Part shown: positions 35,976 through 46,471 of the stretch, piece after piece
Layout of the letters: every line of letters begins with the position of its first letter
Position numbering within the stretch: the stretch's first letter is position 1
NCBI GenBank assembly: GCA_965214955.1
Contig: CBDCCU010000005.1
Span: 1-64,000, forward strand
Direction of reading: 5' to 3'
Length of the DNA: 64,000 nucleotides
Source: Aliikangiella sp965214955
GTDB taxonomy: Bacteria; Pseudomonadota; Gammaproteobacteria; Enterobacterales; Kangiellaceae
Notes under the pieces: model-generated
The model's database searches: none
What the model was told of the DNA's origin: nothing
Seen by the model: only the letters and a program-made list of their open reading frames with translations
Program-made: the position numbers and the translations under genes

Positions 35976-38021
35976 GTGAATTCTGATACTAAAGCTAATT
36001 CTTCACCAAAACAGCAACGCAAAATTCTTGTGACCAGCGCCTTGCCTTATGCCAATGGCTCTATACATTTAGGGCATATGCTTGAGCATATTCAAACCGA
36101 CATTTGGACGCGTTTTCAAAAGTTGCGTGGACATGAATGTATTTCGGTTTGTGCCGACGATACCCACGGCACACCAATTATGCTAAGAGCACAAAAAGAA
36201 GGAGTGTCACCCGAAGAATTTATTAAAGCAACTCAGCAAGAACACGAAAACGACTTTAATGACTTTTTAGTTAACTACGATAACTATCATTCAACCCATA
36301 GTGAAGAAAATCGTGTTTTATGTGAAACCATTTATAAGCGATTAGAAGCCAATGATCATATCGCCAAGCGCACAATTTCTCAGCTTTATGATCCCGAAAA
36401 AAATATGTTTCTGCCCGACCGATTTGTTAAAGGTGAATGCCCTAAATGTGGCTCAGACGAACAATACGGCGATAACTGTGATAACTGCGGTGCAACTTAT
36501 AGCCCAACCGAACTTAAAAACCCCAAATCGGCTGTGTCGGGGGCTACACCAATAGAAAAAGATTCTGAACACTACTTTTTTAAACTCACCGATTTTGAAG
36601 GCATGCTAAAAAGCTGGACACGCGATGGTCATGTGCAAGAGCAAATTGCCAACAAGCTTGATGAGTGGTTTGAGTCGGGTTTGCAACAATGGGATATTTC
36701 GCGCGATGCCCCCTATTTTGGCTTTGAGATACCAGGCGCGCCTAATAAGTATTTTTATGTTTGGGTTGATGCGCCAATGGGCTATATGGCGAGCTTTAAA
36801 AACCTATGTGATAAAACACCAAGTTTAGATTTTGATGAATACTGGCAGCAAAACAGTGAAGCCGAAGTGCACCACTTTATTGGTAAAGATATTGTTTATT
36901 TCCATACCTTGTTTTGGCCAGCCATGCTAGAAGGTAGCGGTTTTAGAAAACCAACCAAAGTTCATGCACACGGCTTTTTAACCGTTAATGGCACAAAAAT
37001 GTCTAAGTCTAAAGGCACTTTTATTAAAGCTCGCACTTATTTAAATCACTTAAATCCAGAATACTTACGCTATTATTTTATGGCTAAGCTTACTAGCCGT
37101 GTTGATGATTTCGACCTTAACCTAGCCGACTTTGTTTCTCGTATTAATTCCGACTTAGTAGGAAAATATATTAATATCGGTAGTCGCGTAGCTAAATTTA
37201 TCACTAAGAAGTTTGATGGCAAACTTTGCGATGGCATTAATGATCATCCACTAATTGTTGAATATCAAAATGCGTCGGAAACGATTGCCCAATATTTTGA
37301 AGAAAAAGAATTTGGCAAAGCAATCAAGCTAATTATGTCTCTTGCTGACAAAGCAAACCAATATGTCGATGCCGAAGAACCTTGGGTAAAAATTAAAGAT
37401 CCAGCCACTCAAGCCGAAGTTCACCAGGTGAGCAGTGTTGCATTAAACTTATTTAAAATTTTAACTATTTATTTAAAACCTGCATTACCATTAATTGCAA
37501 AACAAGTTGAAACCTTTTTAAATATTGAACCTCTAAAATGGCAAGATATTAATGAATGCTTAGAAAATCATACCATTAACAACTTTAAACCAATGGTTCA
37601 AAGAATTGATGAGAAAAAAATTAATGCCATGGTAGAAGAAAGCAAAGAAGAAGCCGAACAAGCCGCAGAGCCACAATTGGCTGATCCGCTTAAAGATGAA
37701 ATTGAATTTAAAGATTTTGATAAAATTGACTTGCGCGTTGTTAAAATTATTAAAGCCGAGCATGTTGAAGGCGCAGAAAAGTTGTTAAAACTGCAACTTG
37801 ATCTCGATGGCGTTACCAAACAAGTATTTGCTGGCATAAAGTCGGCCTATTCTCCCGAAGAGTTAACAGGCAAGCTCACCGTTATGGTTGCTAACTTAGC
37901 CCCAAGAAAAATGCGCTTTGGTATCTCTGAAGGCATGGTTTTAGCCGCAGGGCCTGGCGGTAAAGATTTATGGATCCTTAATCCAGATCAAGGTGCGCAA
38001 CCAGGTATGCGCGTAAAGTAA
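35976..38021 (+). CDS. metG: methionyl-tRNA synthetase
   Basis: MetG charges tRNA-Met. The 681-residue protein starts with GTG at 35976. Motifs are LPYANGSIHLGHMLEH (HIGH), the zinc knuckle CPKCGSDEQYGDNCDNCG, NGTKMSKSKGTF (KMSKS), and the anticodon-binding helices. The C-terminal tRNA-binding OB domain (about 570-681, FDKIDLRVVKIIKAEHVEGA) also promotes dimerisation. The gene is divergent from apbC. Confidence 0.97.
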   Translation: MNSDTKANSSPKQQRKILVTSALPYANGSIHLGHMLEHIQTDIWTRFQKLRGHECISVCADDTHGTPIMLRAQKEGVSPEEFIKATQQEHENDFNDFLVNYDNYHSTHSEENRVLCETIYKRLEANDHIAKRTISQLYDPEKNMFLPDRFVKGECPKCGSDEQYGDNCDNCGATYSPTELKNPKSAVSGATPIEKDSEHYFFKLTDFEGMLKSWTRDGHVQEQIANKLDEWFESGLQQWDISRDAPYFGFEIPGAPNKYFYVWVDAPMGYMASFKNLCDKTPSLDFDEYWQQNSEAEVHHFIGKDIVYFHTLFWPAMLEGSGFRKPTKVHAHGFLTVNGTKMSKSKGTFIKARTYLNHLNPEYLRYYFMAKLTSRVDDFDLNLADFVSRINSDLVGKYINIGSRVAKFITKKFDGKLCDGINDHPLIVEYQNASETIAQYFEEKEFGKAIKLIMSLADKANQYVDAEEPWVKIKDPATQAEVHQVSSVALNLFKILTIYLKPALPLIAKQVETFLNIEPLKWQDINECLENHTINNFKPMVQRIDEKKINAMVEESKEEAEQAAEPQLADPLKDEIEFKDFDKIDLRVVKIIKAEHVEGAEKLLKLQLDLDGVTKQVFAGIKSAYSPEELTGKLTVMVANLAPRKMRFGISEGMVLAAGPGGKDLWILNPDQGAQPGMRVK

Positions 38022-38045
38022 CAATCATTATTAGGTAAAAGAAAA

Positions 38046-38426
38046 ATGGCGAGTTTTGATCTCTACCCTCAAGCATGGGCACTATACATTGTGCTGGGGC
38101 TTGTGTTTTTGTATCTACTCGATGTTAAATTACGCCGCTATTCATTTAAAACTCGCGTTGCGGTTTTAAGTTTAATTGCGGTAGGTGCCTTCACTCCAGA
38201 AATGGTACGCGAGGCCGAATCTTACGCACCGCTAATTTTAACCAGCTTGTTTAATGCTGAATTAGATGGTGTGGGAACACTGTATAAGGGCTTAACAACA
38301 TTATTAATTTTATGGGGAATAGTGTTTGCGTTGGTTTTAGCAATTAGACACATTATTGGTGCCACAAAAGAAAAAAAGTCAATTTCAAAATCTCAAACGA
38401 ATGAATCTACTGCTTTAAAAGACTAA
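38046..38426 (+). CDS. small membrane protein of unknown function
   Basis: This 126-residue protein has two or three hydrophobic helices (about 10-25, 38-50, 82-104) and a Lys/Ser-rich tail. It begins MASFDLYPQAWALYIVLG. I do not recognise a family. It sits between metG (24 bp upstream) and rnfA (28 bp downstream) in the same direction. That position is consistent with a membrane partner of the Rnf operon or simply a shared transcript. Confidence 0.55.
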   Translation: MASFDLYPQAWALYIVLGLVFLYLLDVKLRRYSFKTRVAVLSLIAVGAFTPEMVREAESYAPLILTSLFNAELDGVGTLYKGLTTLLILWGIVFALVLAIRHIIGATKEKKSISKSQTNESTALKD

Positions 38427-38454
38427 ACATTTAATATTAGCAATCACTTAAATT

Positions 38455-39036
38455 ATGTCAGAAATATTTCTACTTTTAGTTAGCACAGTCCTCGTCAATA
38501 ACTTTGTATTAGCAAAGTTTTTAGGTCTGTGCCCATTTATGGGTGTTTCTAGCAAAGTAGAAACCGCCGCAGGCATGGCAGCCGCTACGACCTTTGTGCT
38601 AACACTGGCTTCGGTAATCAGTTATTTAATTAACACCTATATTTTAGCCCCCCTAAGTTTAGAGTATTTACAAATACTGTCTTTTATTTTAGCGATTGCC
38701 GTTGTTGTTCAATTTACAGAATTAGTGATCCAAAAAACCAGCCCAATGTTGTACCGATTGCTTGGTATTTTTCTGCCGCTTATTACCACAAATTGTGCGG
38801 TATTAGGTGTAGCATTACTTAATGTGAATCAGGCGCATAATTTTATTGAGTCGATTATTTATGGCTTTGGAGCGGCGCTCGGCTTTTCTTTAGTCTTAGT
38901 TTTATTTGCCGCCATGCGCGAGCGCATTGCCGTTGCTGATGTGCCCGCACCATTTCAAGGAGCCGCTATAGCATTAATTACTGCTGGTTTAATGTCGCTG
39001 GCATTTATGGGCTTTGCAGGACTCGTTAAACTCTAA
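38455..39036 (+). CDS. rnfA: Rnf complex subunit A
   Basis: RnfA is a membrane subunit of the ion-translocating ferredoxin/NAD oxidoreductase. The 193-residue protein has six helices; the N-terminus LVSTVLVNNFVLAKFLGLCPFMGVS and the internal ITTNCAVLGVALLN each carry a family Cys that binds the membrane [2Fe-2S] cluster with RnfE. Its last base overlaps the start of rnfB. It opens the six-gene operon rnfABCDGE. Confidence 0.97.
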   Translation: MSEIFLLLVSTVLVNNFVLAKFLGLCPFMGVSSKVETAAGMAAATTFVLTLASVISYLINTYILAPLSLEYLQILSFILAIAVVVQFTELVIQKTSPMLYRLLGIFLPLITTNCAVLGVALLNVNQAHNFIESIIYGFGAALGFSLVLVLFAAMRERIAVADVPAPFQGAAIALITAGLMSLAFMGFAGLVKL

Positions 39037-39626
39037 TGTTTGAATTTTTAATTGCCACAGCCACTATAGTTATCTTCGCATTTATTTGCGGTGGTTTACT
39101 GGGTTTTGCCTCGGTTAAGTTTAAAGTTGAAGGCAATCCTGTTGTTGATCAAATTAATAATATCTTACCGCAAACTCAATGTGGGCAATGTGGCTATCCT
39201 GGTTGCAAACCTTACGCTGAAGCCATTGTAGAAAAAGATGAAGCCATCAATCGCTGCCCCCCTGGTGGTGAAGCAGGTATTAAAGCTTTAGCCGACTTGC
39301 TCGATATGGAAGTAGTCCCCCTAGATGAAGATTGCGGACAAGAAAGCTTACCAACGGTTGCCGTTATTCGAGAAGATGAATGTATTGGCTGCACTAAATG
39401 TATCCAAGCTTGCCCCGTTGATGCCATAGTTGGCGCGGCAAAACATATGCATACGGTGATTGAGTCGGAATGTACCGGTTGTGATCTTTGTGTAGCACCT
39501 TGTCCTGTTGATTGCATTGATATGATAGAAATTACCGAAACCGTTGAAGATTGGCGCTGGCCAAAACCAACTTTAACTCAACAACCATTGACTGGCGATA
39601 TTCCAGTGAAAATGCTAACCGAATAA
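39036..39626 (+). CDS. rnfB: Rnf complex subunit B, ferredoxin-type iron-sulfur protein
   Basis: RnfB takes electrons from soluble donors. The 196-residue protein has one N-terminal helix, then the [4Fe-4S] motif TQCGQCGYPGCKPYAEA, and two ferredoxin motifs, CIGCTKCIQACPVDAI and CTGCDLCVAPCPVDCI. It is 13 bp upstream of rnfC. Confidence 0.97.
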   Translation: MFEFLIATATIVIFAFICGGLLGFASVKFKVEGNPVVDQINNILPQTQCGQCGYPGCKPYAEAIVEKDEAINRCPPGGEAGIKALADLLDMEVVPLDEDCGQESLPTVAVIREDECIGCTKCIQACPVDAIVGAAKHMHTVIESECTGCDLCVAPCPVDCIDMIEITETVEDWRWPKPTLTQQPLTGDIPVKMLTE

Positions 39627-39639
39627 AGAGAGTATTATT

Positions 39640-41307
39640 ATGACGCCAAATACTTTTATTTATTCAGCACCAGGGAAAATTCATGGCGGCATTCATCCGC
39701 AAGAGTTTAAAACCCTATCAAATACTCAGCCAATTAAATCACTTAACCCAAGCTCTCACTTGGTATTACCACTAAAACAACATATTGGCAGTTTATGCGA
39801 ACCTTTGGTAGCCATTGGCGAGCAAGTTACGATGGGGCAAGCCGTAGCACAAACACCCAATAAAACCATGACAATTCATGCGCCTGCAAATGGCGAAATA
39901 GCCGCCATTGGTAACTTTGAAACAGGACATCCATCGAAACAGCCAACACAAGCAATCATTATTAAACAACAGCAAAACACCTCTCTTCATCTCCCTAATA
40001 ATGAGAAGCTCGATTGGCAAAAACTCAGCGCAGAAGAATTAATTAGCCAAGTTAATGATGCTGGTATTGTTGGCTTAGGCGGCGCCACATTTCCGACGGC
40101 TATTAAACTAAAAAGTCAAAAAATAGACACTTTAATCGTCAATGCAATGGAGTGTGAGCCATATATCACTTGTGATGATCGCTTATTACAAGAACAAGCC
40201 AATGATGTTATTGAAGGAGCGACAATTGCGGCACATATTTTACAGGCATCAAAAATTATTTTTGCCATAGAAGATAACAAAAGCGCTGCCATCGAGCAGT
40301 TAGATCAAGCTTTAAAACAGTTGGCAAGCAATGCAATTAATGCTCAAATTAAATATTCCATCTGTGTTGCGCCAACCAAATATCCTAGTGGCGGTGAAAA
40401 ACAAACCATCGAACTTGTGACAGGAAAACAGCTACCAAAAGGTGAGCTTCCTGCTTCAATGGGCATAGTGGTACAAAATGTTGCGACACTTCATGCCATT
40501 TATCAAGCCGTTGTATTTAACCATCCGCTTACTCAAAGACTAGTCACCTTAACTGGAGACTCAATTAATGAGCCCGGAAATTATTGGCTACCATTTGGCA
40601 CAAAAATATCCGATATTATGGCTCACTTTAATATTGAGCCCAGCGGTTTAAATGGGGTAATTTTAGGCGGCCCTATGATGGGCAATAGTACCAGTCAATA
40701 TGACACACCGGTGAGTAAATCAACCAACTGTATTATTTTTAATAGCAATGCTACTGAGCAAAAATCTTGGGTTTTAAATGCAACAGCGCACGATCCCTGT
40801 ATTCGTTGTAGTGAATGCCAAAATGCTTGCCCAGTCGATTTACTGCCACAGCAGCTACTATGGTTTAGCCAAAGCGAGCAATGGGATTCATTAGAAGAGC
40901 AAGGTTTATTCGATTGTATAGAATGCGGCGCTTGTGCCTATGTTTGCCCAAGTGAAATTCCTTTAGTGCAATATTATCGCTTTGGGAAATCTGAAGTTAA
41001 AGCCATTAAGAAAAGCCAGCAAAAATCTGATAAAGCCAAACAACGATTTGATTTTAGAGAAATGCGAATTGCTCGTGCCAAAGAAGAACGCGCGCTAAAA
41101 CACAAAAAAGCTGCCGAAGCCCGTAAAAAAGCCGCGCAATCGGCTAAAGATGCAAAACCTAAAGACGAGCAAGCAGATAAAAAAGCCGCAATAAATGAAG
41201 CTTTAGCTCGGGTTAAACAAAAAAAGTCTCAGCAAACGAATGAAAATACAACCACTACATCCAACACTACATCCAATGTAGAAAACAATCAAAAAGGTAG
41301 TGTGTAA
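39640..41307 (+). CDS. rnfC: Rnf complex subunit C, NADH/FMN and iron-sulfur subunit
   Basis: RnfC binds NADH and FMN and carries two [4Fe-4S] clusters. The 555-residue protein has an N-terminal RnfC barrel-sandwich domain, VGLGGATFPTAIKL near 145, the segment NAMECEPYITCDDR, and the clusters CIRCSECQNACPVDLLP and CIECGACAYVCPSEIP. The C-terminus (about 450-555) is a Lys/Ala-rich low-complexity tail, common in gammaproteobacterial RnfC. Its stop overlaps the rnfD start. Confidence 0.96.
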   Translation: MTPNTFIYSAPGKIHGGIHPQEFKTLSNTQPIKSLNPSSHLVLPLKQHIGSLCEPLVAIGEQVTMGQAVAQTPNKTMTIHAPANGEIAAIGNFETGHPSKQPTQAIIIKQQQNTSLHLPNNEKLDWQKLSAEELISQVNDAGIVGLGGATFPTAIKLKSQKIDTLIVNAMECEPYITCDDRLLQEQANDVIEGATIAAHILQASKIIFAIEDNKSAAIEQLDQALKQLASNAINAQIKYSICVAPTKYPSGGEKQTIELVTGKQLPKGELPASMGIVVQNVATLHAIYQAVVFNHPLTQRLVTLTGDSINEPGNYWLPFGTKISDIMAHFNIEPSGLNGVILGGPMMGNSTSQYDTPVSKSTNCIIFNSNATEQKSWVLNATAHDPCIRCSECQNACPVDLLPQQLLWFSQSEQWDSLEEQGLFDCIECGACAYVCPSEIPLVQYYRFGKSEVKAIKKSQQKSDKAKQRFDFREMRIARAKEERALKHKKAAEARKKAAQSAKDAKPKDEQADKKAAINEALARVKQKKSQQTNENTTTTSNTTSNVENNQKGSV

Positions 41308-42377
41308 TGCGCTTATCCTCACCATTTTTTCATCATGCACTAAGCACCAATAAGGTGATGTTGTTGGTTATTGCCGGGCTTATTCCCGGAGCAGTTGCGC
41401 AAATTTATTTTTTTGGTTATGGCGTTTTAATCAATTTAATTATTTGTGCTTTTTTTGCCATAGCAACAGAGTTTGTTATTTTAAAGCTGCGCAACCGAGA
41501 TGCAATTAATACAATAAAAGATAACTCTGCATTACTCACAGGCTTACTACTCGGCTTGGCCATTCCCCCTACTTTGCCATTATGGATGAGTATTGTAGGT
41601 GTTGCCTTTGCTATTATTTTTGCTAAGCAGCTTTATGGTGGATTAGGTTTTAATCCTTTTAATCCTGCCATGGTGGGGTATGTGCTTTTACTCATCTCTT
41701 TTCCGGTTGAAATGACCGCTTGGATGCCATCTAAAGAACTCACAGGTGAGCTACCGTCTTTTGTCGATTCACTTCTGCTTATTATTAATGGTAAAACAGC
41801 TGCTGGACTAACCGTTACTGAGGTTAGAACATTGGTCGATGGCTTTACTATGGCAACACCACTTGATCATTTAAAAACAGAGCGAATGTTAGGACACATG
41901 ACCTCAGAAATTGCCTCTAGCGTTCATTATCAGCAAAACCTAATTGGATGGCAGCTTGTTAACTTAGGATTTTTTATTGGCGGTTTATTTTTATTAGCCT
42001 TTAAGGTTATTCGCTGGCAAATACCACTGAGCATACTTAGCTCAATGATAATTACATCATGGGTTTTTCACGCTTGGGATCCCGAGCTTTATGCATCAAC
42101 TGACTTTCACCTGAGTGCGGGTGCAACGATGCTTGGTGCATTTTTTATTGCCACCGATCCAGTATCCGCAGCAACCACACCGAAAGGACGTATTATTTAT
42201 GGTGCTTTAATTGGCTTATTTGTTATTTTAATTCGTAACTTTGGTGGCTACCCCGAAGCCTTTGCCTTTGCCGTATTGTTATTAAACCTTGCTGCACCAA
42301 CCATTGACCATTACACCCAGCCAATCATTTATGGGCATAAAGGCTTAAAAGAGAGTGAGGAAAATAGTCATGAGTAA
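41307..42377 (+). CDS. rnfD: Rnf complex subunit D, FMN-binding membrane subunit
   Basis: RnfD is a ten-helix subunit with covalently bound FMN. The 356-residue protein has SPFFHHALSTNKVM at the start, GLGFNPFNPAMVGY near 112, and HLSAGATMLGAFFIATDPVSA near 270. The GATM motif in the last is the usual flavinylation or flavin-contact region. It overlaps rnfG by about 8 bp. Confidence 0.95.
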   Translation: MRLSSPFFHHALSTNKVMLLVIAGLIPGAVAQIYFFGYGVLINLIICAFFAIATEFVILKLRNRDAINTIKDNSALLTGLLLGLAIPPTLPLWMSIVGVAFAIIFAKQLYGGLGFNPFNPAMVGYVLLLISFPVEMTAWMPSKELTGELPSFVDSLLLIINGKTAAGLTVTEVRTLVDGFTMATPLDHLKTERMLGHMTSEIASSVHYQQNLIGWQLVNLGFFIGGLFLLAFKVIRWQIPLSILSSMIITSWVFHAWDPELYASTDFHLSAGATMLGAFFIATDPVSAATTPKGRIIYGALIGLFVILIRNFGGYPEAFAFAVLLLNLAAPTIDHYTQPIIYGHKGLKESEENSHE

Positions 42378-43026
42378 ACCAGCTCAAGAACTCTCTAAAG
42401 CCAGCTTTAAAAATGGGGCTATTTTAGGCTTATTTGCGCTAATTTCAACGGGCTTAATTGCATTTATTCATTTGCTCACTAAAGATAAAATTGCCGAAGA
42501 AATTGAAGCCGCTATGGCGCGCAGACTTAACCAAATTGTTGCTCCTAGTGAATATAATAACGATGTTTATCACGACTGCAAGCTGCTCGAATCATCTAGC
42601 TTGTTAGGAAGCAGTGATCCCATTAAAATTTATCGAATGCGTCATAACCAGCAAAATTATGGCGTATTTTTTACCACCACGGCACCTGATGGTTATGCTG
42701 GAAAAATTAAACTATTAGTCGGTGTTTATAATAACGGAACCATCGCAGGAGTTAGAGTAACCGAGCATCAGGAAACACCAGGGTTAGGTGATAAAATTGA
42801 AATTGAGAAATCCAACTGGATAGAGCAATTTAAAAACCTATCACTCACCAATAAAGATGAAAAAGCTTGGAAAGTTAAAAAAGACGGCGGCGAGTTTGAT
42901 GCTTTAACAGGCGCAACAATAACACCCCGAGCAATCATTAAGGCGGTTCATCAATCGCTGATCTTTTTTCAGCAAAATAAAGCTTCACTCTATGATCACA
43001 CCTCAAGTTGTGGAGAGACAAAATGA
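42370..43026 (+). CDS. rnfG: Rnf complex subunit G, FMN-binding protein
   Basis: RnfG is a single-helix periplasmic flavoprotein subunit. I place the start at the Met at 42370 (MSKPAQELSKASFKNGAILG), giving 218 residues; an upstream Met at 42355 lies within rnfD. The covalent FMN site is EFDALTGATITPRA near 190, and EHQETPGLGDKI is conserved in FMN_bind proteins. The end overlaps the rnfE start by a few bases. Confidence 0.95.
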   Translation: MSKPAQELSKASFKNGAILGLFALISTGLIAFIHLLTKDKIAEEIEAAMARRLNQIVAPSEYNNDVYHDCKLLESSSLLGSSDPIKIYRMRHNQQNYGVFFTTTAPDGYAGKIKLLVGVYNNGTIAGVRVTEHQETPGLGDKIEIEKSNWIEQFKNLSLTNKDEKAWKVKKDGGEFDALTGATITPRAIIKAVHQSLIFFQQNKASLYDHTSSCGETK

Positions 43027-43721
43027 GTTTACTCAGCGAAAACAAACAAGTCATCAAAGATGGCTTATGGAATAACAATGCCGCGCTGGTTCAATTGCTC
43101 GGCTTATGTCCATTACTAGCTGTAACGGGTAGCTTAGTTAATGGATTAGGGCTAGGCATTGCTACTACCTTTGTTTTAGCTGGCTCTAATTTAACGGTAT
43201 CACTGATCCGTAAATTTATTCCCAACGAAATTCGCATCCCCATTTTTGTTATGCTTATTGCATCGTTTGTTACCAATGTACAATTATTAATGAACGCATT
43301 TACCTATGAGCTGTATTTAGTTTTAGGTATTTTTATTCCTTTAATTGTGACCAATTGCGCCATTATTGGCAGAGCCGAAGCCTTTGCCAGCCGCAATGCC
43401 CCGCTTCCCTCCTTTATAGATGGGCTAGCACAAGGCATTGGATTTACAATTGTACTAATGTTGCTAGGAGCTATTAGAGAATTTGTGGGTCAGGGCACTA
43501 TTTTAGATGGTGCCCATCTATTATTAGGAGACTGGGCAAAATCATTAACGGTTCATTTTTATTTAACCGATCAAAAGTTTTTATTTGCTATTTTGCCACC
43601 AGGTGCTTTTATTGGCTTAGGATTACTTATTGCGGGCAAAAACCTAATAGATGCGCGCAAACAAAAAACTCAGTCAGTAAATTCCGATTTAAACCAATCT
43701 GCAATATCATTGGCAAAATAA
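43023..43721 (+). CDS. rnfE: Rnf complex subunit E
   Basis: RnfE is a six-helix subunit homologous to RnfA. The start is the Met at 43023 (MSLLSENKQVIKDGLWNNNA), giving 232 residues. LVQLLGLCPLLAVT and PLIVTNCAIIGRAEAFASRN carry the conserved Cys residues. The E. coli rnf operon ends in nth, but here a convergent DUF3016 gene follows instead. Its coding end overlaps the 3' end of that gene by 52 bp. Confidence 0.95.
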   Translation: MSLLSENKQVIKDGLWNNNAALVQLLGLCPLLAVTGSLVNGLGLGIATTFVLAGSNLTVSLIRKFIPNEIRIPIFVMLIASFVTNVQLLMNAFTYELYLVLGIFIPLIVTNCAIIGRAEAFASRNAPLPSFIDGLAQGIGFTIVLMLLGAIREFVGQGTILDGAHLLLGDWAKSLTVHFYLTDQKFLFAILPPGAFIGLGLLIAGKNLIDARKQKTQSVNSDLNQSAISLAK

Positions 43722-44185
43722 GAAATTGTGCCGTATTTATTGCGACGTAACTGAGAGTTTGCAACTCTGGTTGTGTGATTAGTTAAAAAGCCTTTAATGT
43801 TTGCCTCGCCAGACTTAAGTTCATTTTGGTTGCTATCTACCAACTGATAATTAAACTTTAGTTTATAAATTTCTACGTCTTTAATAATTCTTATATCTTG
43901 CCGAAAACTACCAGTAGCGTAGTCGATATATCCAGGTAAATCTAAATTAGTTACTTCTAAAATCAACGTATTTTCATTAGCAACATAGCCATTAGAGGTA
44001 TCGCTAAGTAGCTTTTGTAGATGCTTTTTTACCGCTATTAGGCTTTGCTTACGGCTTTTACCCGATAATATAACATCGGTATATTTTTCAGGAGAAGAGA
44101 GTTTTACTTCAACATCAAACGCCTGAACATTGCTTGAAGTTATAACAGTAAACATTATGGCTATGGTTAAAAGTGATATTTTCAT
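43670..44185 (-). CDS. DUF3016-family exported protein
   Basis: This 171-residue protein has a signal peptide (MKISLLTIAIMFTVITSSNVQA). The pattern EVTNLDLPGYIDYATGSFRQ followed by DIRIIKDVEIYKLKFNYQLVD matches DUF3016, whose function is unknown. Its 3' end overlaps the end of rnfE by 52 bp in tail-to-tail orientation, and no separate terminator is visible between them. A periplasmic role is likely. Confidence 0.75.
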   Translation of the reverse strand: MKISLLTIAIMFTVITSSNVQAFDVEVKLSSPEKYTDVILSGKSRKQSLIAVKKHLQKLLSDTSNGYVANENTLILEVTNLDLPGYIDYATGSFRQDIRIIKDVEIYKLKFNYQLVDSNQNELKSGEANIKGFLTNHTTRVANSQLRRNKYGTISYFANDIADWFKSEFTD

Positions 44186-44324
44186 CAGTTATCCTTTTTT
44201 CGAATTCAATCGAAAGTTTATTTAAAGTGTCTTATCACAAACTTTAATTAGGTTCATACTAGCATATTCATGTATATTACTAGAATATAATGATTAAGAC
44301 GCTAAATGACAGTTTAGGGTTACC

Positions 44325-46455
44325 ATGAAGGTAAAAACCAATTTAAACTCAACAATTTGCACTAATTTAGTAAAAGAAACACCTTTAATTTTTAAGTGTT
44401 TGTTTTTATTTATATTAATGTTTTTTTGCTCTGCTATACACAAGGTTTCAGCAAACAACAGTGCGACACCAAATTCTGCTCAACAGCTTAAAAGCTACAT
44501 CAATGAAACCAACTTAACTCATAAAGCCAAACTTGGCGCTCAGCTACTAGAACAAACTAGCAACAAAGAAGATAAGTTATTAATACTTACCACTCATATC
44601 ACCACGCTCATTGATTTAGGAAAAAACCATCAGGCGATCCCTTTTGCTAAACAAGGCATAGCGCTGGCTAATAACATTAAAGACTATACTCATCAAACTA
44701 CGCTTTATCGCCGTTTAGCAGAAGTTTATTGGAATTTAGGGCAGCTAGATAATGCATTAATTGAATTAGAATCATCATTATTACTGGCTAAAAAAAATAA
44801 TGATGAGCTAGGCAAAGCAAGGGCTTTACATAATATTGGGTTAATTTATAGACACCTTGGTGTACCTGATAAAACTCTTGAATATTACCTTAAAGCAATA
44901 GAAATAAAAGAACGTATTAACGAAGATCCTGCTAGCACAGCTCACTCTTATAATAATATAGGAGTGATTTACGTTGATTTGGGTGATTATGACAATGCCG
45001 AAAAATACTACCGCAAAGCCCTAAGCATTTTACAAAATGAGCCCAACGCCAGCATAGCAAACCCTCTGCACAATTTAGGTCAACTTTTTGATAAAAAAGG
45101 CGATCCTGAAATGGCTTTGCAATATTATTACACCTCAATGGAATACGATGAGCAAAATAATAACCAAAATGGTTTAGCGGTTTCACTAAGAGAGATTGGC
45201 CGAATTTATCTGAGTATCGAGCAGATAGACAAGGCGAGTAATTACTTACTTAAAGCCAAAGAGATTGCTGATAATATTGACTCATTATTATTAAAAGCCA
45301 GTGCCAACCTTCACTTAGCACAGCTTAATATTGCTCAGGGAAATTTAATCGAAGCGAAAAACCTGCTGCATAACGGCCTCGGCTATGCCGAAAAAGGACA
45401 CACTAAAAAAAATCTTTAGTGACATACATCAAAGCCTTTATCAGGTTTATGAACAACTCAATCAGCCTAAAAAAGCACTTTTTCACTTCAAGCTATTTCA
45501 TCAAAGCATTGATAACTTTAATCAAGAAGAAGCCAAGCAGGCTTTAAAAAATTTAGAGTTCAAAAAATCAATAGAAATTCAAAAACAAACAACTTTAAAA
45601 GCACTTCAAGAAAACCAGTTGCAGCAACAAATTTTAGACAAAGAGTTAGCATTAAGTCGAATATGGCTAATTGTGGCATTTATACTTTTTATTACTTTAA
45701 TTTTGCTCACTGTGGTTTATTTTTTACGCAAAAACCTTTTGCAAAAAGAACAAATAAACCAAGAGCTATTAAAAATAGACAAAATGAAAGATGACTTTTT
45801 ATCGTCTACCTCTCACGAATTACTCACGCCAATTAATGGCATTGTTGGATTAAGTAATTCAATTAATTATCTTGATAGTAATTTAGCTAAAGATTCGCAA
45901 AAAAGCTTAAAAATAATTAATGCCTGCGGTTTTAGGCTGGCGAATTTAATTCGTAATATTTTAGATATGTCGTCTTTAAAAAGAAATAATCTTAGTATTA
46001 ATTTGCAGACAAGTGACTTAATAAAAGTTGTTAGCAAAACAGTAAATTCAATTATACCGCTAGCCGAAGAAAACCATATTGCTCTTAAAACCCATTACCA
46101 AAACGATTCAATTATTCTTAATATTGATCCTTATAAAATTGAACAACTGATCTTTACTCTATTAATGAACGGCATTAAATATTGCCACAATGGCAAAATC
46201 GATCTCACATTATCAACCTCTGACAAAGAAGCATTTATAGATATTTCAACATCAGCAATTGACATGCCGCAAGCAGAAATTATTCCACTGTTTAAATTAT
46301 TTGCAGAAGAAACCGAAGAAATGGGTTTTCATAATACTGGTTCAGGGTTAGGATTGATTATTTGTCGTTCATTGATAAAGTTACACAATGGGCATTCTTA
46401 CTTACAGCTTAATGATGATTTAAGCGTCAGCTTTAGAATACATTTGCCCCTCTAA
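44325..46455 (+). CDS. TPR-containing sensor histidine kinase (frameshifted at A8)
   Basis: The repaired protein is about 709 residues. An N-terminal hydrophobic segment (about 23-43) exports the sensor part. Several TPR units follow, such as GKARALHNIGLIYRHLG and STAHSYNNIGVIYVDLG. Then come a coiled coil, one helix (IWLIVAFILFITLILLTVVY) and a kinase core with SHELLTPINGIVGLS as H-box and GSGLGLIICRSLIKLHNG as G2. The G1 Asp-x-Gly-x-Gly is not visible, so activity is uncertain. The frame breaks at A8 45405-45412: removing one A gives HTKKIFSDIHQ and joins the two parts. No response regulator is adjacent. Confidence 0.83.
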
Positions 46456-46471
46456 TCAACCTTCAACTAAA

